Shown here: positions 52,454-61,796 of the stretch, one piece after another
Layout of the letters: every line of letters begins with the position of its first letter
Position numbering within the stretch: position 1 is the first letter of the stretch
DNA from: Saprospiraceae bacterium
GTDB taxonomy: Bacteria > Bacteroidota > Bacteroidia > Chitinophagales > Saprospiraceae
Length of the DNA stretch: 64,000 nt
Direction: 5' to 3'
NCBI GenBank assembly: GCA_016714025.1
Contig: JADJOB010000002.1
Coordinates: 2,636,001-2,700,000 of the forward strand
Program-made: the position numbers and the translations under genes
The notes under the pieces: generated by a model
Database searches by the model: none
What the model was told of the DNA's origin: nothing
The model's input: only the letters and a program-made list of their open reading frames with translations

Positions 52454-53089
52454 ATGAACACTCAATTTTATAAGTTTTTAAATCAATTCTTGTGGATTTT
52501 TGCTATGACACTTTCCTTCTTGTTCAGCTCATGCAAAAACGATAAACTTCCTATACTAGGCCTACGAACTTTCGAGAACAATGATACAATCTATGCAAAG
52601 ACTCCTGATTTTGCTTTTGAGAATCAATTTGGAAAACTTATAACAAAAGATTCATTAAAAGGAAAATTACATATTGCTAATTTCTTCTTCACTTCATGTC
52701 CAACAATTTGCCCTAAAACGATTCGAAGCATGATGCGCATTGCCGATCATTTTAAAGGAAACAAGCAACTTGTTTTTATTAATTTTAGTATAGATTTCAG
52801 AAAAGACACTGTACAAAGACTTAAAAGCTACTACGATAAGTTAAATCATCCTTTAGATCAATTTCATTTATTACACATCCCCAACAAAGAAAAAATTAAA
52901 GAAATTTCGGAAAAATACATGAGTATTGCAACAGAAGATCCTGACGCACCGGGTGGCTTTGATCATAGTGGCTGGATCCTCCTCTCTGATTCAGAATTTC
53001 ACTTAAGATCATATTGTTTAGGTACTGATGACAAAGACGTTGATCGTTTTATAAATGACATACAAACTCTTTTGGATGAATCTAAATAA
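52454..53089 (+). CDS. Sco1/SenC-family lipoprotein
   Basis: 211 residues. Lipobox LFSSC with C27. Thioredoxin-like fold with the copper-binding CxxxC in FFFTSCPTICPKT and the distal His in FDHSGWIL, so all three Sco ligands are present. Sco proteins deliver copper to, or reduce, the CuA site of cytochrome oxidase. No oxidase genes are in the window. Shares 14 bp with the following cytochrome c gene. Confidence 0.92.
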   Translation: MNTQFYKFLNQFLWIFAMTLSFLFSSCKNDKLPILGLRTFENNDTIYAKTPDFAFENQFGKLITKDSLKGKLHIANFFFTSCPTICPKTIRSMMRIADHFKGNKQLVFINFSIDFRKDTVQRLKSYYDKLNHPLDQFHLLHIPNKEKIKEISEKYMSIATEDPDAPGGFDHSGWILLSDSEFHLRSYCLGTDDKDVDRFINDIQTLLDESK

Positions 53090-53492
53090 ACTTTTTTTTA
53101 GTGCAATACTTCTCTTAATTTTTGGATGCAATTATTCTACTGAAACTTATAAAGAAGGAAAATTACTATATAAAACACAATGCGCCGGTTGTCATGGGGA
53201 TCAATTTGAAGGACTTGGCAATTTATATCCTTCGCTTAAAGACACAGCCTATATTCAAACTCAACGGACTCATTTAGCCTGCTGGATTCATCAGGGCATT
53301 GGAACTCCTGGAGGACAGTTTAACTTGAGGCATTCAGATTTGGCTATGCCCCCAATTCCAAAGTTAAGTGCAGTTGAACTAGTAAATATCTTAAATTACT
53401 TGAATTCTCAAATCTGGAAAATGGACGCTTTTACAATTCAAGAAATTGAAACTCAACTAAAAACTTGTCCCGAAATAAGAAAAATTCAATAG
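53076..53492 (+). CDS. lipoprotein c-type cytochrome
   Basis: 138 residues from ATG 53076 (an ATG at 53055 also exists but puts extra residues before the signal). Signal sequence with lipobox LIFGC (C18). One haem-binding motif CAGCH and a later Met in LAMPPIP as likely sixth ligand. Cytochrome c domain as found near Sco1 and oxidase genes. Together the two proteins suggest a small envelope respiratory unit. Confidence 0.9.
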   Translation: MNLNKLFFSAILLLIFGCNYSTETYKEGKLLYKTQCAGCHGDQFEGLGNLYPSLKDTAYIQTQRTHLACWIHQGIGTPGGQFNLRHSDLAMPPIPKLSAVELVNILNYLNSQIWKMDAFTIQEIETQLKTCPEIRKIQ

Positions 53493-53506
53493 TTTTTTAA
53501 ACTATT
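53488..53506. terminator. AT-only hairpin between convergent genes
   Basis: AATAGTTT (53488-53495) and AAACTATT (53499-53506) with a TTT loop, just at the end of the cytochrome gene. Weak because all but two pairs are A-T. Confidence 0.3.
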
Positions 53507-53508
53507 AT

Positions 53509-55743
53509 TTAAAAATGAAATGCCGCCACCAACGATGGCAACACTGGCAATTGATTGACACGCCTGTTTTCAATAACGTTAAAATAAAAAATATTTTTTC
53601 TATCATAAGCATTGGTAACCGCGGCTGTGATTTCCCAATAAATATTTTTGCTTATAATTATTTTCCGCTTTAAAGAAAAGTCCAACCTATGATAATACGG
53701 AAGTCTGCCTGAATTGATTTTATCTGAGTAAATCACACCAATTGGGGCATTCTCAATTCCAAATACAGTTTCAAGCCCTTTTGGAATTTTATTATCCTCA
53801 ATAAATCCCTGGATTTTGGTAAATGCAAAGCCTGAACCTAAATTCCATCTTAATCCTGCTTGCCAAACATTTTTACGACCAAATTGGTAATCCAAAACCA
53901 AATTTGCATTGTGCCTTCTGTCAAATAATGCTGGAAATTCTTGCTTGCCATCATTTCTATTGACGTAGCCCAATGAGTATCCCAACCAAACACTCCAATT
54001 TACCCAATTTGATTTCACAAGTATGTCTAAACCATATGCATCCCCGGTTTCAATAGCATAACTGGATTCTTCAACTGTCCTTTTATTCCGATTTAACTGG
54101 TAAAGTTTATCAAAATTTTTATAGTATGTTTCTACATTGATATCTGTATTCTCATTCAAATCCAATTCAAATCCGAAAACTGCATGGCTTGCTTTGATAA
54201 GATCAGGACTTGTGATAAATCCAACAAATAAATTCACAATATCACGTTCACTAACAGAACTCATTAAGTTTTGAGTATAAATTCCTCCTGCAGCCTTTAT
54301 TCTAAAATCGTTTCCAACATTATATTTTAAACCAAGCCGTGGTTCGACAGAAGTCTTTTTTAACGAAGCGTAATATTGGAATCGTAAACTAGGATCAATC
54401 ACCCATTTTCTAAATGCCTTCCGATATTTAAAATAACCTGCCAATTCCGTATTGTAGTCTTTTTGACTTACCGGGATTTTCAGAAAATTAGTAAAATTAA
54501 AATCTGTACTAAATGCATCAAATTCAATTCCATATTTAAATTCTGAATTCTTTGCAAAATATGTGAAATCAATATTAGATTGAACCCCTTTGATTTCACT
54601 TGATCTTGGCTCAGAGTTGATTTCATTTAATTTAATAAAATACTTTGAATATGCTACGTTTCCTCCCACAATCACACTGGAGTTCGCTGGAATCAATTTA
54701 AAATTGGTTCCGCCTCCTGATGCATTCCAATCCAAATCAGCCAATCCAGCATATTCAACCTGATCGTTAAAATTAAATCCAAAAAAGTTTAGAAAATTTC
54801 CATTGCTTCCGATAGTAGATATCTTTCCATAAAAATCTGTAAACTTAAAAGGCAAACTGTTGGTCGAAGTATCAAAGGCATATTTGTAGAGTGTTTTAGA
54901 GGTTTGGTCAATAAAGGACGATTTAGCAGTTAACAAAAAAGAAGTGCTGCCACTTTTTCCCTCCTGAAATTTTGAAATAGGCCCTTCAATTAAAGCTTTT
55001 GCTAAAAATGGACTTGCAGAAGCTATGCCTGACAATCGGGTCTTGTTACCTTCTCTGGTTTTCATATCTACAATAGCCGATACCCTTCCTCCATATTCTG
55101 CTGGAAATCCACCGGTCAAAACATCTACAGAGCGGATCACTTCGGTTTCAAAAACAGAAAAAATGCCTATGGAATGAAATGGGTTATAGACCGTCATTCC
55201 ATCTATTAATATTCTGTTTTGAACCGGAGAACCTCCTCGTATATAAATTTGCCCTCCCTGATCTCCTGTACTGATTACACCCGGAATAATTTGTAAATAT
55301 TGAGCTATGTCTGCTTCTCCACCCGTTGAAGGCAATGCTTTAATTTCTTTTGGAGTAACCGTTAAGGTAGAAATTTTTACTTCAGTTCGCGCTTGTTGCT
55401 TTTTGCCAGATACACTGACCTCCCCTAATAAAGTACTTGATTCACTCATCACCAATTGCTTATTGATAATTTGGTTACCTCTAACTGATATGGTAACTTT
55501 AACCGTATCAAATCCAATATAACTAGCAACCAAGGTGTAATCTCCCTTTGGAACTGAAGAAATATTAAAAAACCCGACATTATCCGTAATTGCTCCGAAG
55601 GAGGTCCCTTCCAAATAAACAGAGGTGAAAGCTAAAGGCTCTCCGGTTAATTTGTTGTACACATTTCCCCGAATATCCGACTTCTGAGAAAAGGATATTG
55701 AACTACAAAATAGAATACATAGTGATAGCAAACAAAACCTCAT
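53509..55743 (-). CDS. TonB-dependent receptor with carboxypeptidase-like N-terminal domain
   Basis: 744 residues. Signal peptide (FCLLSLCILFCSSISFS), a carboxypeptidase-regulatory-like domain (DIRGNVYNKLTGEPLAFTSVYLEG), plug domain (about 120-225; IPGVISTGDQGGQIYIRGGSPVQN, GGFPAEYGGRVSAIVDMKT) and a barrel ending in LPVLPSLVAAFHF with terminal aromatic residue. Outer-membrane uptake of an unknown ligand. No SusD-like partner adjacent. Confidence 0.92.
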   Translation of the reverse strand: MRFCLLSLCILFCSSISFSQKSDIRGNVYNKLTGEPLAFTSVYLEGTSFGAITDNVGFFNISSVPKGDYTLVASYIGFDTVKVTISVRGNQIINKQLVMSESSTLLGEVSVSGKKQQARTEVKISTLTVTPKEIKALPSTGGEADIAQYLQIIPGVISTGDQGGQIYIRGGSPVQNRILIDGMTVYNPFHSIGIFSVFETEVIRSVDVLTGGFPAEYGGRVSAIVDMKTREGNKTRLSGIASASPFLAKALIEGPISKFQEGKSGSTSFLLTAKSSFIDQTSKTLYKYAFDTSTNSLPFKFTDFYGKISTIGSNGNFLNFFGFNFNDQVEYAGLADLDWNASGGGTNFKLIPANSSVIVGGNVAYSKYFIKLNEINSEPRSSEIKGVQSNIDFTYFAKNSEFKYGIEFDAFSTDFNFTNFLKIPVSQKDYNTELAGYFKYRKAFRKWVIDPSLRFQYYASLKKTSVEPRLGLKYNVGNDFRIKAAGGIYTQNLMSSVSERDIVNLFVGFITSPDLIKASHAVFGFELDLNENTDINVETYYKNFDKLYQLNRNKRTVEESSYAIETGDAYGLDILVKSNWVNWSVWLGYSLGYVNRNDGKQEFPALFDRRHNANLVLDYQFGRKNVWQAGLRWNLGSGFAFTKIQGFIEDNKIPKGLETVFGIENAPIGVIYSDKINSGRLPYYHRLDFSLKRKIIISKNIYWEITAAVTNAYDRKNIFYFNVIENRRVNQLPVLPSLVAAFHF

Positions 55744-55762
55744 TAAATCTCAATTTAGTCTG

Positions 55763-55770
55763 CAAAAGTA
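55763..55770 (-). promoter_or_regulatory. possible -7 promoter element for the TonB receptor
   Basis: Minus strand TACTTTTG fits TAnnTTTG, 19 nt upstream of the ATG at 55743. Confidence 0.42.
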
Positions 55771-55845
55771 CAATTTCAATTTCTTTAATTAATGAATTTA
55801 ACGAAAGCGGGTAAACGATCTTCTGTTTCTGCTTGTTAGAGTTCC

Positions 55846-56976
55846 ATGACATTTAATAAAATACCCAAATTTCAAGGTATTCAGTTTTTTTATGACCCAA
55901 GCTATTTGTCAAATAAAAGCTTGTATGATAGGCTTTTAGAGATTTTTAGAGCACTTTTTATTGCTAGTTCCGGACAGGTGGACGAGCTTTTTGAGTGGAT
56001 GAATGAACTTGATAAACGTTTCAATATTTTTGAACCAACCTACGGTTTGCCTGATTTTATTGAAGAATTAAAGCGAAATGGGTATTTGAAAGAAGGAATG
56101 GATCCAGAAATTCAATACAGCCCAACCAAGAAACTGGAACTAGATTTAAGAAAAAATGCTTTCGAATCTATATTTGGCAAACTCCGGAAAGGGCTTCCAG
56201 GAAAACACAAATTAAAAAAATCGGGTACAGGAGAAGAAGCATCCGATTCTTTAAAACCATTTGAGTATGGAGATCTGTTTCAAAACTTACAAGCATTTGA
56301 ATCAGTTAAAAATGCTTTTATAAATCATGGTTCAAAATCATTTAGAATTGAAGAATCGGATTTGATTTCCAAAGAATCCATCCATGAGTCACAATGCAGC
56401 ACAGTCTTAATGATCGATATTTCGCATTCCATGATTTTATATGGAGAAGATCGAATCAGTCCGGCTAAAAAAGTAGCCCTTGCTTTGGCAGAAATGATTC
56501 ACCGATATTATCCAAAAGATAAATTAGATTTTGTTGTCTTTGGCGATGAAGCCTGGCAAATCGAATTGAAAGATATTCCTTATCTTGAAGTTGGCCCGTA
56601 TCATACAAACACAGTAGCCGGATTAAATCTGGCATTGGAACTGCTTAACAAAAGAAAATCATCAAACAAACATATTATGATGATTACTGATGGAAAACCG
56701 AGTTGCATTAAACGTGGAAAAGAACTGTACAAAAATTCTTTTGGATTGGATCGATTTATAGTTTCCAGAACCTTAGCAGTTGCACGAAAATGTAGAAAAC
56801 AAAAAATTGATTTAACAACCTTTATGGTTGCATCAGATCCCTATCTGATTGAGTTTGTCGAGCAATTTTCTAAAGAAGCCAATGGCAAAGCAATGTATAC
56901 CAACCTGGATGGATTGGGAGACCATATTTTAATAAATTATGAAAACAATAAACGAAAAAATGGCAGTAAAAGATAA
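55846..56976 (+). CDS. VWA-domain protein (partner of MoxR-type ATPase)
   Basis: 376 residues, no signal peptide. C-terminal von Willebrand A domain with MIDAS motif DISHS (191-195) in TVLMIDISHSMILYG, a Thr in the HTNTVAGL segment and MITDGKPS for the third contact. The N-terminal 170 residues are unassigned and charged. MoxR ATPases and VWA proteins work as pairs in complex assembly or metal insertion. The ATPase gene overlaps the 3' end by 17 bp. Confidence 0.9.
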   Translation: MTFNKIPKFQGIQFFYDPSYLSNKSLYDRLLEIFRALFIASSGQVDELFEWMNELDKRFNIFEPTYGLPDFIEELKRNGYLKEGMDPEIQYSPTKKLELDLRKNAFESIFGKLRKGLPGKHKLKKSGTGEEASDSLKPFEYGDLFQNLQAFESVKNAFINHGSKSFRIEESDLISKESIHESQCSTVLMIDISHSMILYGEDRISPAKKVALALAEMIHRYYPKDKLDFVVFGDEAWQIELKDIPYLEVGPYHTNTVAGLNLALELLNKRKSSNKHIMMITDGKPSCIKRGKELYKNSFGLDRFIVSRTLAVARKCRKQKIDLTTFMVASDPYLIEFVEQFSKEANGKAMYTNLDGLGDHILINYENNKRKNGSKR

Positions 56977-58429
56977 AGCGAGCACCCTTAAAGAATTAAA
57001 AGCAAGTAAATATATCTATCGAAGCATTCGGGAAGAACTTCGTCAAAATTTAATATCAAAAATTCGTACTAAAACAAGTTTGTTTAACGGCATTTACGGA
57101 TATGACCAGACTGTTATTCCGGATGTTGAACGCGCTGTTTTAAGTGGGCACAATATTTTGTTTCTTGGATTACGGGGCCAAGCTAAAACCAAGATGGCCC
57201 GTCAACTAATTCAATTGCTAGATGAATATATCCCCATTATTAAAGGAAGTGAAATCAATGACAATCCGATTAACCCTATTAGTAAATACGGAAAGGAAAT
57301 GATTGCAATTCATGGAGAAAATTGTCCAATAGATTGGATTCACAGAACCCAACGATATGTTGAAAAATTGGCAACCCCCGATGTTAGCATTTCTGACCTG
57401 ATTGGTGACATAGACCCAATAAAAGCTGCTCAGAAAAACATTGCTTATGATGATGAATATGCAATTCACTTTGGCTTAATTCCCCGATCGCACCAATCCA
57501 TCTTTGTGATTAACGAATTGCCGGATTTACAAGCAAGAATTCAGGTCGCCCTGTTCAATATATTAGAAGAAAGTGACTTGCAAATTCGAGGCTTTAAATT
57601 TAAACTTCCACTGGATGTGTTTTTTATATTTACTGCTAATCCTGAAGATTACACCCAGCGAGGAACTATAATTACCCCATTGAAAGACCGGATAGAAAGC
57701 CAAATCCTTACGCACTATCCAGAAGATATTGAAACTGCATTGCAGATAAGCCAGCAAGAAGCTCACATTCCTGAAAATATAAAAAAGAGTATTTATATCC
57801 CTTCGTTAATGTTGCGAATTTTGGAACAAATTGCATTCACAGCCAGGGATAGTGAAATGGTAGATGAAAAAAGCGGTGTTTCCGCCCGCCTTAGTATTTC
57901 TGCATTGGAATTACTTTATAGCACGATTGAAAGAAGGATGCTGATGAATAATGAACTCAAGGGCACTGCTCGCATTGCAGATTTACTTGCAATAGTTCCA
58001 GCCATAACAGGCAAAATGGAATTAGTCTATGAGGGCGAACAAATTGGAGCATATGAAGTGGCCCTTGCCATGATCAATGATTCAATTCTTGAACAATGTC
58101 AGCCACTATTTCCTAAAATCATTAACACAGGAAAACAGAAGACCGTTAATCCCTACCAATCAATTTGTGATTGGTTTACAAAGGGAAATACAGTGAGTTT
58201 AGGCACAAATGATTCTGAATTAAAATTTAAAGAAAGCCTGTCCCAGGTACCTGATTTGCAGGATTTCTTTAAAGGCAAGGATAAAAATGACATTTTATTG
58301 CTTAAAGAATGCATGCTTCACATTATTGCTGCTTCCAATATTATCCAAAAAGAGTGGCAAGATCAACGGATTGTTTACAAGGATCAATTGGCCAGTATGC
58401 TGAATGATCTGGATTTAAGTACCAACTAA
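56960..58429 (+). CDS. MoxR/magnesium-chelatase-like AAA+ ATPase
   Basis: 489 residues from ATG 56960; an ATG at 56939 is in frame but gives a 38-bp overlap. The Walker A reads GLRGQAKTK (70-78), with Ala where most have Gly, and the Walker B reads FVINELPDL with Asn before the Glu. GTIITPLKDRIESQI is the sensor/arginine-finger side. I recall this Ala/Asn pattern as usual for this chelatase-like subfamily. Likely a chaperone working with the VWA protein; the client is unknown. Confidence 0.88.
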   Translation: MAVKDKASTLKELKASKYIYRSIREELRQNLISKIRTKTSLFNGIYGYDQTVIPDVERAVLSGHNILFLGLRGQAKTKMARQLIQLLDEYIPIIKGSEINDNPINPISKYGKEMIAIHGENCPIDWIHRTQRYVEKLATPDVSISDLIGDIDPIKAAQKNIAYDDEYAIHFGLIPRSHQSIFVINELPDLQARIQVALFNILEESDLQIRGFKFKLPLDVFFIFTANPEDYTQRGTIITPLKDRIESQILTHYPEDIETALQISQQEAHIPENIKKSIYIPSLMLRILEQIAFTARDSEMVDEKSGVSARLSISALELLYSTIERRMLMNNELKGTARIADLLAIVPAITGKMELVYEGEQIGAYEVALAMINDSILEQCQPLFPKIINTGKQKTVNPYQSICDWFTKGNTVSLGTNDSELKFKESLSQVPDLQDFFKGKDKNDILLLKECMLHIIAASNIIQKEWQDQRIVYKDQLASMLNDLDLSTN

Positions 58430-58509
58430 GCTGGACGATTAAATCTGCCCTTATTTCTATAGCTTGGGATGTCTGGTCGTATAATGCTTTCAATCCCTGT
58501 TATTTCAGT

Positions 58510-58517
58510 TATCTTTG
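58510..58517 (+). promoter_or_regulatory. possible -7 promoter element for the lepB operon
   Basis: TATCTTTG fits TAnnTTTG, 43 nt before the GTG at 58561. Confidence 0.4.
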
Positions 58518-58560
58518 TGAACGAATTTAAACTATTTAGAAATCCATTTAATATTTTCAA

Positions 58561-60126
58561 GTGAGTATACTTATTTTCTTATTGATAAGCTATGTTTTAT
58601 TGTGCTTTACCCTGAGTATTCTATTTAAAAAAGTTTCCGTTGATGCAACAAAAGCCTGGATACCGGGCGTCAATTTTGCAGAATGGTGTAAACTCATTGG
58701 CCGATCTCCAAACCATGCCTGGTGGTTACTTTTTCCAATTGTCAATTTTTTCATTTTTGCAGCTATGTGTGTTGACATGGTAAAATCCTTTGGAAAAATG
58801 AGCTTCTGGGATTCGGCTTTAGCTGTTATTTATGCACCATTGGCTTTTTGGTTAATTGGCTCAAATAAGTCAATAAATTTTATCGAACCAGCTTTTGCAA
58901 AAGAAAAAGAATTTTTAGATGAAATGCACGAAGCCCAAAAAAGGAAAGATTGGGCAAGGGTACAAAGAATAAGAAATACCAATAAATATGCTCGAGGAGC
59001 AATTCGGGAATGGGCTGAATCTATAATTTTTGCAGTGTTTGCAGCTGCATTTATTCGCATGTTTTTTATTGAAGCCTACGTAATACCAACTCCTTCTATG
59101 GAAGGGACACTTAAAGTTGGTGACTTTCTATTTGTAAGCAAGGTACATTATGGCATACGGACACCTATGACCGTAGCGATGATTCCCTTGTTGCACAATC
59201 GAATTCCCAAATTAGATGTGGAATCTTATTTTACCAAACCTTCCCTTCCCTATTTTAGATTGCCTGCAATAACAGCTGTAAAAAGAAATGACCCTTTTGT
59301 ATTTAACTGGCCAGTTGGAGACAGCGTTTATGTTACACCAAACAGAAGCTGGACGGATTTTCAAGTTAAAACTCAAGTAGATGCCGCTAGAGAATGCAAA
59401 GGATTGCCTTTAATTGTAAGGCCTCTCGATAAAAAAGATCACTATATCAAACGATGTGTAGCAATTCCAGGCGATAGCTTACAAATTATCGACCGGCAAT
59501 TATACATAAATGGTAAAATGGCAGATAATCCTGAACATATGCAATATATGTATCAAGTCAGTTCGACATCCAGTAATCTAAGCATTAAAAAGCTAGAAAG
59601 CTGGGGTGTAAATACCAAGGATCCTTATTTTAAATATGGCTTCTTGTTTTTAGATGAAGATCAATTAACTAAAATCAAAGCAATTGGTCCTGACGTAACG
59701 GTTACCCCATACGAGAATCCTGATAAACGTTGTTTCCCTTATGACGAAATTCACTTTCCAAATTGGAGTTTTAATAATTATGGTCCCATTTGGATACCTA
59801 AAAAAGATGTTACCATTCCAATTAGTCTTGAAAATATTGCAATGTATCATCGCATTATAAATGTTTATGAACACAACAATTTAGAGGTTCGGGATCAAAA
59901 AATTTATATCAATGGACAACCATCCGATACCTATACATTCAAACAAGATTATTATTGGGCAATGGGAGATAACCGACATAATTCAGAAGATTCCAGGGCC
60001 TGGGGATTTGTCCCGTTTGACCACATTGTGGGAAAACCCTTATTTATTTGGTTTAGTTTAAAAAATGGAAATTTTTCTGATGGAATCAACTGGAATAGAA
60101 TTTTTACATCCACAAATAAAATGTAA
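58561..60126 (+). CDS. lepB: signal peptidase I
   Basis: 521 residues from GTG. Membrane segments at about 2-22, 52-72, 84-102 and 152-171. Catalytic Ser S179 in IPTPSMEGTLKVGDFLFV and Lys K297 in YIKRCVAIPGDSL; the C-terminal box is YWAMGDNRHNSEDSRAWGFVP. The length, far above E. coli LepB (324), comes from extra N-terminal helices and a large insert, as usual in Bacteroidota. Cleaves signal peptides of exported proteins, relevant to the many secreted proteins here. The next gene begins directly after its stop. Confidence 0.95.
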   Translation: MSILIFLLISYVLLCFTLSILFKKVSVDATKAWIPGVNFAEWCKLIGRSPNHAWWLLFPIVNFFIFAAMCVDMVKSFGKMSFWDSALAVIYAPLAFWLIGSNKSINFIEPAFAKEKEFLDEMHEAQKRKDWARVQRIRNTNKYARGAIREWAESIIFAVFAAAFIRMFFIEAYVIPTPSMEGTLKVGDFLFVSKVHYGIRTPMTVAMIPLLHNRIPKLDVESYFTKPSLPYFRLPAITAVKRNDPFVFNWPVGDSVYVTPNRSWTDFQVKTQVDAARECKGLPLIVRPLDKKDHYIKRCVAIPGDSLQIIDRQLYINGKMADNPEHMQYMYQVSSTSSNLSIKKLESWGVNTKDPYFKYGFLFLDEDQLTKIKAIGPDVTVTPYENPDKRCFPYDEIHFPNWSFNNYGPIWIPKKDVTIPISLENIAMYHRIINVYEHNNLEVRDQKIYINGQPSDTYTFKQDYYWAMGDNRHNSEDSRAWGFVPFDHIVGKPLFIWFSLKNGNFSDGINWNRIFTSTNKM

Positions 60127-61014
60127 ATGTATTTTAAGTACAACTTGATTCTTGGTATTTTGACCTTTGGAAATTCTCTGTTTTCCCAATTGCCTGTTTC
60201 ATCGATGTATTTATTGGAAATTAAAAATCCAATGGATTCCAATTGGGTTATAACCAAAATAAATTATTTAAGTGCTTTAAATCCGGCTGGATATAATAAT
60301 CAACCCTATTTTATTGATAACAATCATTTACTTGCCACTATTCGAAAGCCAAATAATTCCAATACCGAAATTTATAAATTTGATTTATTAAATAAAACAG
60401 CCAGGAATATTACCAACTCAGCTTCCAGTGAGTACTCTCCAAGAGTCTATCCTGAAAATTCAGAAGAAATTAGCTGCGTTAAGGTTCCTGAAAATGATTC
60501 CACAATTCAAAACCTTGTGATATTAAACGCAAGCAACGGAAAGCAAGTTAAATTTATAACTAACGATCATTCAAAAATTGGTTACTACAGGTATTTAAAA
60601 AACAAAACCTGGGTTTGTTATTTAGTACAAGAACCCCATGTCCTTAGTATTTATTCCGAACCAGATCGAACCCGAAAAGTATTTGCATCATCCATAGGTC
60701 GGTGTTTTGAAGTCGTCAATTTAAATGAAATATACTTTGTTCACAAAATAACTGAAGAACATTGGGTTTTAAAATCCTATAACATAGACACTGAAAAATC
60801 TAAAACAATTGCAAAAATGCCTCCAGGGGTCGAAGATTTTGTTATCAATAGCAACCAACAATTAATTTGTGCCAGCAAAAGCAGTATCCTTCGCTTAAGT
60901 GAATCCGGAACCTGGAGCATTCTAACTGATTTAAAAGCTCTTAATATCAATAACATTGGGAGGCTTGCACTATATGGAAATAGACTTGTCTTGGTTAACT
61001 TGAATGCTTCATGA
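60127..61014 (+). CDS. TolB/PD40-like beta-propeller protein, function unknown
   Basis: 295 residues. Signal peptide (LILGILTFGNSLFSQ). The body has recurring short beta motifs like PYFIDNNHLLATIRK, EYSPRVYPENSEEISCV and IYKFDLLNKTARNIT that resemble PD40/TolB propeller blades, probably six. No catalytic motif. Starts at the base after the lepB stop and overlaps the next gene by 4 bp, so it is translated from the lepB transcript. Confidence 0.75.
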   Translation: MYFKYNLILGILTFGNSLFSQLPVSSMYLLEIKNPMDSNWVITKINYLSALNPAGYNNQPYFIDNNHLLATIRKPNNSNTEIYKFDLLNKTARNITNSASSEYSPRVYPENSEEISCVKVPENDSTIQNLVILNASNGKQVKFITNDHSKIGYYRYLKNKTWVCYLVQEPHVLSIYSEPDRTRKVFASSIGRCFEVVNLNEIYFVHKITEEHWVLKSYNIDTEKSKTIAKMPPGVEDFVINSNQQLICASKSSILRLSESGTWSILTDLKALNINNIGRLALYGNRLVLVNLNAS

Positions 61015-61796
61015 TATTTTATCAGGGAACTACTAACTTAAATTTATTTCCAAAACCTAAAAGCAACATTGTAAGTTTAGTCCCCTCTATTAGTTGGTAC
61101 CTCTATGAACTCATTGATTCAAATTCAATTGTTGGAATTAGTAAATTTTGCGAAATCCCTGAAACTGTAAATTCAATTCCAATTCGAATTGGAGGAACAA
61201 AAAATCCACAACTTCAACGCATCAGACAAATCAAACCAGATCTTATCGTTGCAAACCGAGAAGAAAACACCAAAGACGCCATTGAGGATTTAGCCAAAGA
61301 GTTTGATGTATACCTAACCGATGTAAATGACCTACCTTCAATGTATCAAATGATGCGGGAACTAGGGATGCTTTGCGGACAATTTTCCGTTGCAGATAAT
61401 TGGGTCTTTAAAATAACCGAAGCACATAAAAAATATATCATTGAAGTACAAAATGAAAAGCCCTTACGAATCGTTTATTTGATTTGGAAGGATCCCTACA
61501 TGGCTGCTGGCAATAATACGTTTATCAATTCATTACTTCGTGATACTGGATTTATAAATTGTTTCGGCCACTTAGATCGATATCCAATCGTTAGTATTGA
61601 AATGATTCAGCAAGTAAATCCAGATTTCATTTTCCTTTCATCAGAGCCTTACCCTTTTAGTAACAAGCATTTTGATGAATTTAAAAAGGCATCCTGTGTT
61701 TTGGTTGATGGAAAAATGTTTTCCTGGTATGGCTCATTTCTATATAAAAGTTTTGACTATCTTAAAGCCTTGAAAGGAACATTAAATAGCATCTAA
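61011..61796 (+). CDS. BtuF/FecB-like metal-chelate binding protein without signal peptide
   Basis: 261 residues. Type III periplasmic-binding fold: NIVSLVPSISWYLYELI, QLQRIRQIKPDLIVANREEN and EMIQQVNPDFIFLSSEPYPF are typical of helical-backbone metal receptors that bind cobalamin or ferric chelates. However, the N-terminus (MIFYQGTTNLNLFP) has no signal peptide or lipobox, as in some Bacteroidota homologues, so a cytoplasmic role is possible. Overlaps neighbours by 4 bp upstream and 1 bp downstream. No ABC permease nearby. Confidence 0.85.
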   Translation: MIFYQGTTNLNLFPKPKSNIVSLVPSISWYLYELIDSNSIVGISKFCEIPETVNSIPIRIGGTKNPQLQRIRQIKPDLIVANREENTKDAIEDLAKEFDVYLTDVNDLPSMYQMMRELGMLCGQFSVADNWVFKITEAHKKYIIEVQNEKPLRIVYLIWKDPYMAAGNNTFINSLLRDTGFINCFGHLDRYPIVSIEMIQQVNPDFIFLSSEPYPFSNKHFDEFKKASCVLVDGKMFSWYGSFLYKSFDYLKALKGTLNSI

